Assembly (NCBI GenBank): GCA_020024285.1 | Contig: JAHHTZ010000005.1 | Location: 62,001 to 126,000 of the forward strand | Reading direction: 5' to 3' | Origin: Oscillospiraceae bacterium | GTDB taxonomy: Bacteria > Bacillota > Clostridia > Oscillospirales > Ruminococcaceae | Length of the DNA: 64,000 bases | Part shown: positions 33,078 to 43,000 of the stretch, one piece after another | Layout: each line of letters opens with the position of its first letter | Position numbering within the stretch: the first letter of the stretch is position 1 | Translations under genes and position numbers: made by a program | The notes under the pieces: generated by a model | Told to the model about the DNA's origin: nothing | The model's database searches: none | What the model saw: only the letters and a program-made list of their open reading frames with translations

Positions 33078-34179
33078 ACACTTTTGGAGCTTTCGCAATG
33101 CATCCGAGGATGCTGCGCCACAGCTTATTCTTTATGGAGAGATTGCATCCGAAACGTGGTGGGGGGACGAAATCACGCCGCGCCAGTTCTCCGACGAGCT
33201 GTCTGCGCTGGGGAATGTCCCCGAAATCATCGTGCGAATCAACAGCGGCGGCGGTGATGTATTCGCTGCAAATGCGATTTACACACGCCTCAAAGATCAT
33301 CCGGCAAAAATCATTGTCAAGATCGACGGCTGGGCGGCATCTGCGGCAACCATCGTTGCGATGGCAGGTGACATCATTGAGATTCCGGGAAACGGTGTAT
33401 TTATGGCACACGATCCGGCGATGGGGCTGAGGGGCTATTTCAAGGAAGCCGACCTTGTGAAACTGACGGATGAACTGAAAATAATCAAGCAGTCCATCGT
33501 AAACGGATATGCCCTCAAGACGGGCAAATCTGCCGACGAAATCGCTGCAATCATGGCAGCAGAAACATGGTATGACGGCAAACAGGCAGTCGAAGCTGGA
33601 TTTTGCGACAGACTGATGTTTGAGGATGCCAAAACAACTGTAGAAAATACGGGAAAGGTGATTGTAAACAGCGTCCCACTCAATATCGATCGATTCAACA
33701 ATTTCCCGGTATCGCTGTTAAACCGCTGTGTGAATGGCGAGTTTTCAGATAAATCAGTAAGTAATTTAAGTGAAAAGGAGCGAGAAAAAATGAGCAACGC
33801 AAGAAGCATCGAGGATATCAGGACTGTGGACGATCTGCGAGCTGCGTTTGGAGATCTTGTCAAACAGATCGAGGATCAGGCAGTGGGCACAGAGCGAAGC
33901 CGTATTCAGGATATTGAGGATGTGGCACTTCCCGGATTTGAGTCGATTGTAAACGAGGCGAAGTTTACAAATCCCATCGCTGCGGGTGACCTTGCGAAAG
34001 CAATCGTTGCACAGCAGAAAAAACAAGGCGGACAGTATCTCATCGACCGCAGCGAGGATGAAGAAAAAAGCGGCGCAGGAAAGGTTGGAGCGTGCGCCGG
34101 AATAGAGGGAACAGTCGATCCAGGCGACATGAATACCATGGACACTATCATTGACAAGCTGTTCCCTGACACAAAATAA
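33052..34179 (+). CDS. prohead ClpP-type serine protease with scaffold tail
   Basis: A 375-residue protein. The N-terminal ClpP-like fold has INSGGGDVFAA, the nucleophile Ser in GWAASAAT (about residue 99) and the His in MAHDPAMG (about 122). The C-terminal part (from about 215) is a helical scaffold-like extension. The arrangement equals lambda C/Nu3. An internal ATG at 33790 (after AAAAGGAGCG) could produce a separate scaffold of about 129 residues, as Nu3 is made from inside C. Confidence 0.93.
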   Translation: MTQTPPKNKHFWSFRNASEDAAPQLILYGEIASETWWGDEITPRQFSDELSALGNVPEIIVRINSGGGDVFAANAIYTRLKDHPAKIIVKIDGWAASAATIVAMAGDIIEIPGNGVFMAHDPAMGLRGYFKEADLVKLTDELKIIKQSIVNGYALKTGKSADEIAAIMAAETWYDGKQAVEAGFCDRLMFEDAKTTVENTGKVIVNSVPLNIDRFNNFPVSLLNRCVNGEFSDKSVSNLSEKEREKMSNARSIEDIRTVDDLRAAFGDLVKQIEDQAVGTERSRIQDIEDVALPGFESIVNEAKFTNPIAAGDLAKAIVAQQKKQGGQYLIDRSEDEEKSGAGKVGACAGIEGTVDPGDMNTMDTIIDKLFPDTK

Positions 34180-34192
34180 GGAGGAAAAAACT

Positions 34193-34516
34193 ATGTATGA
34201 AGTCAAAACAGAGGAGAACACCCCGGTCAATTTGTTTGCAGGGGAATTTCCGGTGGTAACACAGACAGGAAAAGTGAAGACGAGCTCGACCGTGCGAAAG
34301 CATACGCCGGTTATCTGTACTGCCGAAGGCATCAGTGAAGCTACCACAGGCGGGCTGACAGATCTATACGGCATTGCTGCGGATGATTCGACTGATGGCG
34401 GCGTGGTGTGCTATCTGACCGGTGAATTTTTTGCATCGGCACTGACCCTGCCCGAAAGCGTCACCGTCGAAGTACTCAAGCCAGCCTTTCGCAAGCTGGG
34501 AATCTTTTTGAAGTAA
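34193..34516 (+). CDS. head decoration protein, lambda gpD family
   Basis: A 107-residue protein after AAGGAGG. The beta-rich sequence (VVTQTGKVKTSSTVRKHTPV, then GIAADDSTDGGVVCYLTGEF) fits gpD, the capsid-stabilising trimer. The position between protease and major capsid genes is the same as in lambda. Confidence 0.85.
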   Translation: MYEVKTEENTPVNLFAGEFPVVTQTGKVKTSSTVRKHTPVICTAEGISEATTGGLTDLYGIAADDSTDGGVVCYLTGEFFASALTLPESVTVEVLKPAFRKLGIFLK

Positions 34517-34531
34517 AGAAGGAGGAATAGC

Positions 34532-35587
34532 ATGAGCATTCAAACCGATATCTATACCCCTCGCACGATGGGGAAAATCATCACCCGTATGCCGCCGGTG
34601 CATACCTTTTTCCGTGACACCTTTTTTAGAAACCGCATCACGTTTCCCTCAAAGAGTGTAGATGTGGATTTCAAAAAGGGAAACCGTGCTCTGGCACCAT
34701 TCGTTCATCCAAAAGCAGGCGGCAAAACCATCCTGAACAGCGGCTATCAGACAAAATCCTATACGCCTGTTCTTCTTGCTCCAAATAAGGTCACAACAGT
34801 GGATGACCTGCTGGAGCGTTCGGCAGGAGAAAACCCTTACAGCGGAAAAAGCCCGGCGGAACGTGCAGTAGAGAAGATGGCAGCAGATTTCAAGGAGCTT
34901 CTTGAAATGATTACCCGACGGGAAGAATGGATGGCAGCGACCGCTATTTTCACCGGTCAGATCCCGATTATCGGCGAAGGACTGAATGAAGTGATCGACT
35001 TTGGCTTTACAAATACGGAAACCATTGTGACCGAAAATCTGAAATGGAATGGCGCGAATGCCGATCCGCTGGGGGATCTCGAACGCTGGCGGGAAACGGT
35101 ACAGAAAACGGGATTTGTGAACTGCAATATCTGTGTCATGGGACGGGACGCTGCAAATGCCTTTCTCGCAAATGCCAGGGTCAGGGAAGTGCTTGATACG
35201 AAGGCATACGATCTTGCGGTCATCAAGCCGCGCGAGCTTCCGAACGGTGCAACCTATATCGGAACCATCCACAAGCTGGGGCTTGACCTCTATCAGTGCA
35301 ACGAATGGTATCTCGATGACTGGACTGCACCGGAATCACCGGAAGAAAAGCCTCTCGTACCAAATAACAGTCTGGCACTGCTTTCCACGGATGCCGAGTA
35401 TTCCATCTATTACGGTGCTGTCACCGTCATTCCGGAGGATGGCAAGGGCTTTGTTACGGTAGAGGGGGACAAAGTTCCGCAAACATGGATCGAGCATCGA
35501 CCGGACCGCCGCTTCCTTCAGATCAACAGCAAGCCGCTGACTGTGCCGCATGAGGTGAACAGCTGGTTTGTTGCTCATGTGCTGTAA
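34532..35587 (+). CDS. major capsid protein, lambda gpE family
   Basis: A 351-residue protein. TFFRDTFFRNRITFPSKSVDVDFKKG at the N-terminus (given here only as a pattern), LAPNKVTTVDDLLERS and the C-terminal HRPDRRFLQINSKPL are typical of gpE. It would form the HK97-fold icosahedral shell. AAGGAGG precedes the ATG. The last base of the stop overlaps the next start. Confidence 0.93.
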   Translation: MSIQTDIYTPRTMGKIITRMPPVHTFFRDTFFRNRITFPSKSVDVDFKKGNRALAPFVHPKAGGKTILNSGYQTKSYTPVLLAPNKVTTVDDLLERSAGENPYSGKSPAERAVEKMAADFKELLEMITRREEWMAATAIFTGQIPIIGEGLNEVIDFGFTNTETIVTENLKWNGANADPLGDLERWRETVQKTGFVNCNICVMGRDAANAFLANARVREVLDTKAYDLAVIKPRELPNGATYIGTIHKLGLDLYQCNEWYLDDWTAPESPEEKPLVPNNSLALLSTDAEYSIYYGAVTVIPEDGKGFVTVEGDKVPQTWIEHRPDRRFLQINSKPLTVPHEVNSWFVAHVL

Positions 35588-35922
35588 TGAACTTCAAGGC
35601 GCAGATGGAGCGCGATTTAACGGCGGTTTTCCATAACAGCACAGAACATGCGGACGAATTGGAGTTTTGGATTTCCGGTACACGGTATAAAGCCCCCGTT
35701 GTTCTCGACAACAGCAGCGCAAAAAACCGAAAACAGATGTCCTCCGATCATGTGGACGGTCTGTTTTTGGTGGATTTGGTGCTGTATGTTCCGCTTTCTG
35801 TGCTAAAGAGGACACCAAGGAAAGGGGAATCGGTGGAGATTGGCGACGACTTTTTTACAATAAGGGAAGTCCATTCACAATCCGGAGAAATCGTACTTTA
35901 TTTGGAGATGTTGAGCGAATGA
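35587..35922 (+). CDS. head-tail joining protein
   Basis: A 111-residue beta-rich protein. Its start overlaps the capsid stop. The sequence EFWISGTRYKAPVVLDN and GDDFFTIREVHSQSGEIVLYLE resembles the phage head-tail attachment (gpFII-like) group. The position after the capsid and before the gpZ-like protein supports this. Confidence 0.7.
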   Translation: MNFKAQMERDLTAVFHNSTEHADELEFWISGTRYKAPVVLDNSSAKNRKQMSSDHVDGLFLVDLVLYVPLSVLKRTPRKGESVEIGDDFFTIREVHSQSGEIVLYLEMLSE

Positions 35923-36485
35923 TCGAAATTAAAAATGAACAAATCGAGCGGGTCAGCCAGATCCTTTCCGGGATTCCGAACGGTGCAGAGAAGGCGCTGT
36001 TCAGTGCCATCCGCAGAGGAAACAGTACCGTCAAAACGCAGGTGATCCAGGAAATCACAAGCGTTTACGCAATCTCAAAGCAAAATCTGCGTGCGGATAC
36101 GACCATTCATTCCAGAGTGAAAAAGGACAGCGAGGGAATTGTTGGAGAAATCACGTTTTCAGGATATAAAATTCCCTTATATCGCTTCAACGTCTTTCCA
36201 ACGCATCCGACCCAGGGAGCGAGCGTTTCTGCGGCAGTGCTGCGTGACAGCAGCCGGACCCCATTCGTCCATGCGTTCATCGCAAAAATGGAAAGTGGTC
36301 ATACCGGAATATTTGAACGGCGTGGAACAGCAAGATTTCCAATCAAAGAGCGCATGGGACTTTCTACAGCACAGATGGCTGCCAACCGTGTTGTGCTGGA
36401 AAAGGTTGAAGAAAAAGCGCAGGAGGTTGTGGATCGGCGCATAGAACATGAAATTACCCGAATTCTCAACGGGTACGGAGGATAG
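35919..36485 (+). CDS. minor tail protein Z-like
   Basis: A 188-residue protein matching prophage minor tail protein Z (gpZ): helical N-terminus, a central SRTPFVHAFIAKMESGHTGI segment and FERRGTARFPIKER. It overlaps the previous gene by 4 bases. It should help connect tail and head. Confidence 0.85.
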   Translation: MIEIKNEQIERVSQILSGIPNGAEKALFSAIRRGNSTVKTQVIQEITSVYAISKQNLRADTTIHSRVKKDSEGIVGEITFSGYKIPLYRFNVFPTHPTQGASVSAAVLRDSSRTPFVHAFIAKMESGHTGIFERRGTARFPIKERMGLSTAQMAANRVVLEKVEEKAQEVVDRRIEHEITRILNGYGG

Positions 36486-36488
36486 ACA

Positions 36489-36977
36489 ATGACACCGTTA
36501 GAGCTTTTGGACGCATTGCAGGCGTTCCTCCAAAATGAAACAAAGGATATCCTGCTGCCGGTTCGGGCAGACCGAAAAAGCGGAAAAACAAGGGAGCGGG
36601 CGGCGGAGGTTTTCAAAATGCGTCTTCCGAATAAGGATGCGGAAACCATGCAGGTTCCGTATATCCTTTTGCAGTTTCTCAAAGGTACAGATAAGCAGGA
36701 AGAAGGCGAACCTCCAAGCAGCTCCTGCATGGTGCGCATCGTCGCTGCGACCTATTCGGAGGATGGGGAGGAGGGAGGTATGTGCGTGCTGAATCTTCTG
36801 ACGCGGATTCGCAGCGCCCTGTTGCGCGACGGCATCATTGGAGAGCGTTTCCTGCTCAAGCCTCCCCTTGAAATGCTTGTCTATCCGGACAGCACAGCAC
36901 CCTATTATCTGGGCGAAATGATGACCGTGTGGAGCATACCGACAATCGAAAGTGAGGTACAAAAAATATGGCAGTAG
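36489..36977 (+). CDS. tail completion/terminator protein
   Basis: A 162-residue protein in the place of the tail terminator. The centre holds YILLQFLKGTDKQEEGEPPS and CMVRIVAATYSEDGEEGG. Family assignment is by position and general character; the sequence has no short diagnostic motif. It overlaps the next gene by 10 bases. Confidence 0.6.
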   Translation: MTPLELLDALQAFLQNETKDILLPVRADRKSGKTRERAAEVFKMRLPNKDAETMQVPYILLQFLKGTDKQEEGEPPSSSCMVRIVAATYSEDGEEGGMCVLNLLTRIRSALLRDGIIGERFLLKPPLEMLVYPDSTAPYYLGEMMTVWSIPTIESEVQKIWQ

Positions 36978-37456
36978 TCTACAAACAAACTATGTCAAAA
37001 TCGGAATTACTGGAGGTTGCCGCCTCAAACAACATCCCGATTCAAGACAACATGACAAAGGCAGAGATCATCGAGATCTTCGAAAATTACAATCAGGGGC
37101 TTGAGGAAGAAACCCAAAACGATACACTCCCACAAGTGGAAGAAGGCAAAGGTGCAGCTGCAGAGGAAAACGCTGAGGACGACAAGGAGAGCATGAAAGA
37201 ATACGACCTGTTTGTATATGCAGGACCGAGCCTTCCACGCGGAAGGCTCAAGGAAAATGCTGTGTTCCGAGGAACATTTGAGGATATCAAACAGTATCTT
37301 TCTGATGTGTTGGAGGAGTATCCGCAAATAAAAAATTTGATTGTCCCCACAGAAAAGCTGGCATCGTTCTCTGTCAAGGTAAAGACTCCGGGCAACATTG
37401 CCCACAAATATTATAGCGACATTGTTTCAGCAATGCGTGGTACGAAGGAGGTATAA
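36968..37456 (+). CDS. tail-region protein with SAP-like N-terminus
   Basis: A 162-residue protein. Residues 9-45 (SKSELLEVAASNNIPIQDN, then MTKAEIIEIFENY) resemble a SAP/LEM-like helix-extended-helix DNA-binding motif, followed by an acidic linker and a C-terminal domain (YDLFVYAGPSLPRGRLKENA). Proteins of this position in Clostridia phages precede the sheath and are of unknown role. Confidence 0.6.
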   Translation: MAVVYKQTMSKSELLEVAASNNIPIQDNMTKAEIIEIFENYNQGLEEETQNDTLPQVEEGKGAAAEENAEDDKESMKEYDLFVYAGPSLPRGRLKENAVFRGTFEDIKQYLSDVLEEYPQIKNLIVPTEKLASFSVKVKTPGNIAHKYYSDIVSAMRGTKEV

Positions 37457-37461
37457 ACAAG

Positions 37462-38889
37462 ATGGCAGAATTTTATCATGGCGTATCTGCACGGCAGGTG
37501 GATACATCGGTCACAACTCCTGTAAAAGCTGATTCGGGAGTCCCATTCGTGGTGGGGGCGGCTCCGATCCATACTGTCGGCGGAGCTGCAAACGATCCTG
37601 TGCTTTGTATGAACTACGGAGAAGCCGTTGCTGCGCTGGGGTACAGCGATGACTGGGAAAAATACCCCATCTGTGAGGCGATCTATTCCCAATTTAAGCT
37701 CTATGGCATCGGTCCTGTTGCATTCGTGAACGTGCTGGACCCTGCAAAGCACAAAAAGAGCGTAGGGGAGAAAAACTACCCATTGACTGATGGTAAGGTG
37801 TTTTTGCCGCTGGAAGCGCTTAAGGACACTGTGAAAGTCAGCACCTACACCGTCGGAACAGACTTCGATTTGTTCTATGAGGGGGAGAGCCTCATCCTTG
37901 AGGTGCTGGAGGAAACCACAATCCCGACGGAAACAGGGGAACTTACGATCACGTTTGATGCAGTGGACCCATCCGCAGTCACACAGGCTGACATCATCGG
38001 CGGATTCGACACACGGACAAAATTGTATTCGGGTCTTGAACTGGTCGATAAAGTTTTTCCGAAATACGGGATCGTGGTCGATATGATCCTTGCCCCCGGA
38101 TGGTCGGACAAAGCCGAGGTTGCAGCAGTAATGGCAGCAAAGGCTGCCAATATCAACGGAGTCTTTGAAGGAAAAGCACTGATTGATGCAGACACAAAGG
38201 AGCTCAAGCATTATGCCGATGTTCCGGCATGGAAGAAAAAACAGAACATCAACGCAAAAACACAGGTGCTGTGCTGGCCCATGTTCGGCTTGGGAGATCA
38301 TGTCTTTCACGCATCGGTCCAGACGGCAGGGCGAATGTCGTTGACCGATTCGGACAACAAAGGCTGCCCGGCGGAATCTCCTTCCAACAAATCCTTGAAA
38401 ATCGATCGGGCGGTTCTTGCGGACGGTACGCTGGTATTGCTCGACCTCCAGCAGGCAAACTACCTCAACAGCAACGGCATTGTCACTGCGCTCAACTTCA
38501 TCGGCGGGTATGTGCTTTGGGGCAATGAAACTGCGTGCTTTCCTGCCGATCCGGATGTAAAGAACTATTTTATTTGTGTGTCCCGTATGTTTGGATGGGT
38601 AGCAAATACATTGGTGCTGACCTATTGGAGCAAGGTCGATAAAAAAATGACGCGCCGCCTGATCGACAGCATTGTGGACTCTGTGAACATCTGGCTCAAC
38701 GGACTGGTTGCAGATGAGCAGCTGCTGGGCGGACGTGTTGAGTTTCGGGAGGAGGAAAACAGTCTTGCTGCACTGATGGCAGGCAAGGCTGTTTTTCATG
38801 TCTATATGACACCGCCGAGCCCTGCCAAGGAGCTGGATTTTGTTCTGGAATATGATGCACAGTACGTTGCAGCGGCACTGACAGACTAA
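37462..38889 (+). CDS. contractile tail sheath protein
   Basis: A 475-residue tail sheath protein (P2 FI-like family). Characteristic pieces are FYHGVSARQVDTSV at the N-terminus, VPFVVGAAPIHTVGG, and the C-terminal region SRMFGWVANTLVLTYWSKVD with MTRRLIDSIVDSVNIWLNGL. Its presence makes the phage a myovirus with a contractile tail. A ribosome site AAGGAGG precedes the ATG. The tube gene follows by 15 bases. Confidence 0.95.
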   Translation: MAEFYHGVSARQVDTSVTTPVKADSGVPFVVGAAPIHTVGGAANDPVLCMNYGEAVAALGYSDDWEKYPICEAIYSQFKLYGIGPVAFVNVLDPAKHKKSVGEKNYPLTDGKVFLPLEALKDTVKVSTYTVGTDFDLFYEGESLILEVLEETTIPTETGELTITFDAVDPSAVTQADIIGGFDTRTKLYSGLELVDKVFPKYGIVVDMILAPGWSDKAEVAAVMAAKAANINGVFEGKALIDADTKELKHYADVPAWKKKQNINAKTQVLCWPMFGLGDHVFHASVQTAGRMSLTDSDNKGCPAESPSNKSLKIDRAVLADGTLVLLDLQQANYLNSNGIVTALNFIGGYVLWGNETACFPADPDVKNYFICVSRMFGWVANTLVLTYWSKVDKKMTRRLIDSIVDSVNIWLNGLVADEQLLGGRVEFREEENSLAALMAGKAVFHVYMTPPSPAKELDFVLEYDAQYVAAALTD

Positions 38890-38903
38890 GGAGGTGAGAG
38901 AAC

Positions 38904-39422
38904 ATGAAAATCGAGAGCGGCATCACAAATTTTGCGGTTTATGAAAACGCAACTGAGTTCTACGGCATGGCAGAAGTAACCCTCCCTGAACTTTCACAGA
39001 TTACAGAGGAGGTAAAGGGAGCAGGGATCTCTGGGTCATTCAGCAATCCATATGTAGGGCATCTTGAAGCGATGAAGATGAGCATGAATTTCAGAACAGT
39101 GACATCGGATACAGTTAAGCTGACAGAGCCGAGAAATCACCAGCTTGATCTGCGTGCAGCACAGCAGTCCTGGGACAGCATCGCAGGCAAATATGTTCAA
39201 AGCGCAGTGAAGCATGTGGTGGTTGTCAATCCCATCAAATTTGCACCGGGCAAGCTTGCCCCTGCATCGTCAGCAGAAGCATCCGGAGAGTATGCAGTGA
39301 CCTACTATGCAACCTACATCAACGGTGAGAAAGTCCTTGAAGTTGATATTCTCAATTTTATTTACTTTATCAATGGCGTTGACTATCTTGCAGATGTACG
39401 CAAAGCACTTGGAAAGGCATAG
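38904..39422 (+). CDS. major tail tube protein (FII-like)
   Basis: A 172-residue protein after AGGAGGTG. FYGMAEVTLPELSQITEEVKG at the N-terminus and the C-terminal YATYINGEKVLEVDILNFIY with a final YLADVRKALGK are classic for the P2 FII tube. It forms the inner tube inside the sheath. Confidence 0.93.
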   Translation: MKIESGITNFAVYENATEFYGMAEVTLPELSQITEEVKGAGISGSFSNPYVGHLEAMKMSMNFRTVTSDTVKLTEPRNHQLDLRAAQQSWDSIAGKYVQSAVKHVVVVNPIKFAPGKLAPASSAEASGEYAVTYYATYINGEKVLEVDILNFIYFINGVDYLADVRKALGKA

Positions 39423-39479
39423 TTCCGAGTGCTTTTTTATTACAACAATTTTTACGAATCGATTTTGGAGGAATAAGAC

Positions 39480-39911
39480 ATGAATGAAGCAGCAGTTATG
39501 ACAAACGCAACGGAAAATCAGTATATGATATCAAACGTAACGGAGTATTTTGGAAATACTCCGCCTGTGGCTGATACGCAGAAGGAACAGGAGGCTGCTC
39601 CGCTTTTGGAAGAATCAGAGGGTGTTTATATCCACAAATTCAAACGTCCTTTTGAGTATGGCGGCACAGTCTATCAGGAAATCACATTCGATTTTGAGCG
39701 CCTGAGCGGGAAAGATATGCTCGCCATTGATATGGAAATGCAGATGAACAACGAGTTTGCCCTTACTGCGGAAATTTCCCGTACCATGCAATGCAAGCTG
39801 GCGGCAAAGGCAGCGGGGATCGGGAGTGATGTGCTGGAGGCAATGCCATTATCGGACTTTAACCGTATCACCAACGCAGCACGCAATTTTTTGTTAAGTA
39901 CGGGCTATTAA
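39480..39911 (+). CDS. tail assembly chaperone (short form)
   Basis: A 143-residue protein of the P2 gpE/Mu gp41 group. VYIHKFKRPFEYGGTVYQEI and LSGKDMLAIDMEMQM are typical. The gene sits between tube and tape measure. Its last codons contain the slippery site T TTT TTG (39887-39893), where a -1 shift yields a longer product (next entry). The two forms coat the tape measure during tail assembly. Confidence 0.9.
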   Translation: MNEAAVMTNATENQYMISNVTEYFGNTPPVADTQKEQEAAPLLEESEGVYIHKFKRPFEYGGTVYQEITFDFERLSGKDMLAIDMEMQMNNEFALTAEISRTMQCKLAAKAAGIGSDVLEAMPLSDFNRITNAARNFLLSTGY

Positions 39912-40084
39912 AACGCCCGGCACAATGGTGGAGGCGGGAATGCTACCGCCTTTCCAAAGCAACGAATACCCCTATTCCGTTTTGGCTTGAAATGAAAACA
40001 GCAGAAATCATGGTGTGGATCAAAGACATCAATGATGCTGCATCAGAGGACCAGAAGCGGGCACAGAACGAGAACAGGGGGTGA
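39480..40084 (+). CDS. tail assembly chaperone, -1 frameshift product
   Basis: A slip at T TTT TTG (39887-39893) continues into a frame open to the TGA at 40082. This adds about 63 residues (KRPAQWWRRECYRLSKATNT, then PFWLEMKTAEIMVWIKDIND) for a total near 201. The added part resembles the gpE+E' extension of P2-like phages. No separate start with a good ribosome site exists for it. The feature is inferred from sequence; it ends 5 bases before the tape-measure start. Confidence 0.82.
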
Positions 40085-40088
40085 GGAT

Positions 40089-43000
40089 TTGGCAGGCAGA
40101 AAAGAATTTGAATTGCTTTTTAAGCTTCAGGCGTCGCTGGGGAGCAACTTCATTGGCAGCTTCAGCCGTGCAGTGGATGTGACAAAGCAGCTTCAGGATA
40201 AAATTTCTCAGACCAACACACTTTCGGGAAAAATTGAGGGCTTTCAAAGACAGTCTGCTGCCCTTCAAGCAAATAAAGATAAGCTCCAGCACCTGATACA
40301 GGAGCATGACCACTTACAGAAGGAAATCGATCAGACAGAACGCCCAACAGAAGCACTGCGTCAAAAAATGGAACGCACCGCCCGGCAGATTCAGCAGACT
40401 ACCATCAAAATCGAACAGCAGGAAGCGCAGCTCAAAAAACTGGGGGATGAGCTGTCGGATGCCGGTGTGGACACCAACCGTCTGACAAAGGAAAATGAAC
40501 GGTTGTCCATGAGCTATGACCGGATGAAGAAAAGTCAGGAGAATCTCTCAGCCATTGCACAGGAGCAGCAGAGGAATGCAGAAGCTGCTTCAAAAACAAG
40601 GATGCAGCTTGCCGGAACAATTGGAACAGTTGCTGCGCTGGGTGCCATGATCTATGCAGGTCCTGTGAAAAAATCGGTTGCATTCAATAAGGAGATGGCG
40701 AATGTTGCAACGCTGCTCGACGGAGAGATCCAACCTCGAATCCAGCAGTTGAGTCAGGATGTTCTCAAGCTGTCAAACAAAAGCGGTATCACAACGGGCA
40801 ACCTGACAGATGGACTGTATCAGGTCGTATCCGCATTTGGCGATTCGGCAGAAAGCGCAAAGCAGCTTGAAATCGCGGCAAAGGCGGCGAAAGCTGGCAA
40901 TGCTACTACCACCGATGCAATCAACCTGCTCTCCGCAGTAACAAAGGGCTACGGCGACACATCTGCCAAAGCACAGCAAAAGGCTGCGGATTTAGCCTTT
41001 ATGACCGCAAAATTGGGACAGACAACCTTCCCGGAACTTGCCGCTTCGATGGGAAAAGTGGTGCCGCTTGCCTCCACTTTGACGGTCAAGGAAGAAGAAT
41101 TATTCGGCGTTATGGCAACGCTCACCGGTGTGACCGGCAATACTGCGGAGGTTTCGACGCAGCTGCGTGGAACGCTGCAGGGCTTCTTGCAGCCGACAAG
41201 CCAGATGTCGAAGGCGATGGCAAAGCTTGGATTTGCCAACGGAAAAGCAATGCTGGAGAGTTTGGGACTGCAAGGCTCGCTTGAAGCGCTCAAAAAGTCC
41301 GTAAATGGTGATGAGATCGCCTTCTCCGGACTGTTTGGTTCGATCGAAGCGAAAAACGCAGTTCTGGCATTGACCGGAGAGCAGGCAGAAAACCTGACTG
41401 CAAAAACATTGCAGATGTACAAGGCAGCAGGGGCAGCACAAGCGGCTTTTGACATTATGAACAATACCCCGGAAGCCAAAATCGAACGTGCGAAAAACTC
41501 CATCCGAAATCTGGGCATTGTACTTGGTGATACGTTCCTGCCCTATGTGACAATCGGGGCGGAGAAATTGTCGGAGCTGGTGACAAAGTTTTCCGAGTGG
41601 GGACAGGAAAATCCCGAGCTTCTCAGCATGATTGTCAAGCTGTCCGCAGGCTTTTTTGGGCTCAAGACAGCAGCTCTGGTAGGAAAGCTGGCGTTCCATG
41701 ATGTCTATAGCGGAATCCTTATGATCCGAAAAACATGGACAAAGCTCCAGGCAATTCAGGCAATGGGAGGAATCCAAAGCCTGTTCGGAAGTCCGGGAAG
41801 CATAAAAGGATACTTTCAGGGCATTGCACACGCGGCAGGCGGTGTCAGCGGTGCGTTCAAAACGATGTTCTCTGGTACAAAGGTCAGCAGCCGTCTGATG
41901 AGAGCAGCAGGATCTGTAAAAGGACTCTTTCTAAATACATTCACGGGGATCTCTGCCCCTGTCACTCGGATTTTTACCGGAATGGCGGGAAGCATCACGG
42001 GAATTTTCAGTAAAACCGCAGGCATGATTATGGCAGGTCCGTTTGGGCGAATCGGCACCAGAATCGCAAGCAGGTTTGGGCGCATGACAGGATTTTTGAC
42101 GCCCCTGCTTGGTCCGCTCAAGCATCTGGGAACAGCGATCCTGGGACCGTTTGGCGGAATCTTAGGAAAAGTCCTTCCTGTTGTCGGTGTTATCACCCTC
42201 ATTATTTCTGCAATACAGATTCTGCGAAACAATCTCGATAAGGTCCGTGAGGTTGTCGGACGTGTATTTGGTGAAGGCGGACTGGCTGTTTTTGATAAAG
42301 TGGTATCCGCTGTCACCAACATCGGAAATGCCATCAAAAACATTTTCACAGACGGGAATCTGGGCGGCGCAAGAGAGTTTCTCATAAACCTGTTCGGTGA
42401 AAATGCCATTCCTGCAATCGATGCTGCCATTTCCGTCCTGCATACGGTTTGGAATGTCCTTTCGGGATTTATTGCATTTGTAGATAGCAATATCCGCCCC
42501 ATCGTGGAGCAGCTTTTCCAATTCATTGTCGGAACAGTGCTCCCGCAAATCGGACAGGCGTTTGCGGAGTGGGCTCCCATGATCGCAGATGTCCTCCAAA
42601 CAGCATGGAACATGATCCAGACCGTCGCAACAGCCATTGTTGGGGTGATTCAGTTTGTGATGCCAACAGTGCAGAGCATCATCGGCGTGGGACTTCAAAC
42701 GATAACAGGTGTGATTTCCGGCGCATTGTCAGCAATCAAAGGACTGGTTGATGTGTTTGCAGGTGTTTTCACAGGCGACTGGACGCGTGTCTGGGAAGGC
42801 GTGAAGAACATTTTCAGTGGGGTATGGGAATCCATCAAAAGCATTGCAAGCGGTATCCTCAACGGGATCATCAGCATGATGAACGGTGTCATCGGTGGGC
42901 TCAATAAGCTCAAAATACCGGAATGGGTGCCGGGGATCGGCGGCAAGGGAGTCAATATCCCAACGATCCCGATGTTTGCACGGGGTTCGCAGAATACACC

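Noticed and set aside
37411..38799. 462-residue minus-strand ORF opposite the tail sheath
   Set aside because: The plus frame is a clear sheath protein in the right place; the minus frame is a codon-bias shadow.
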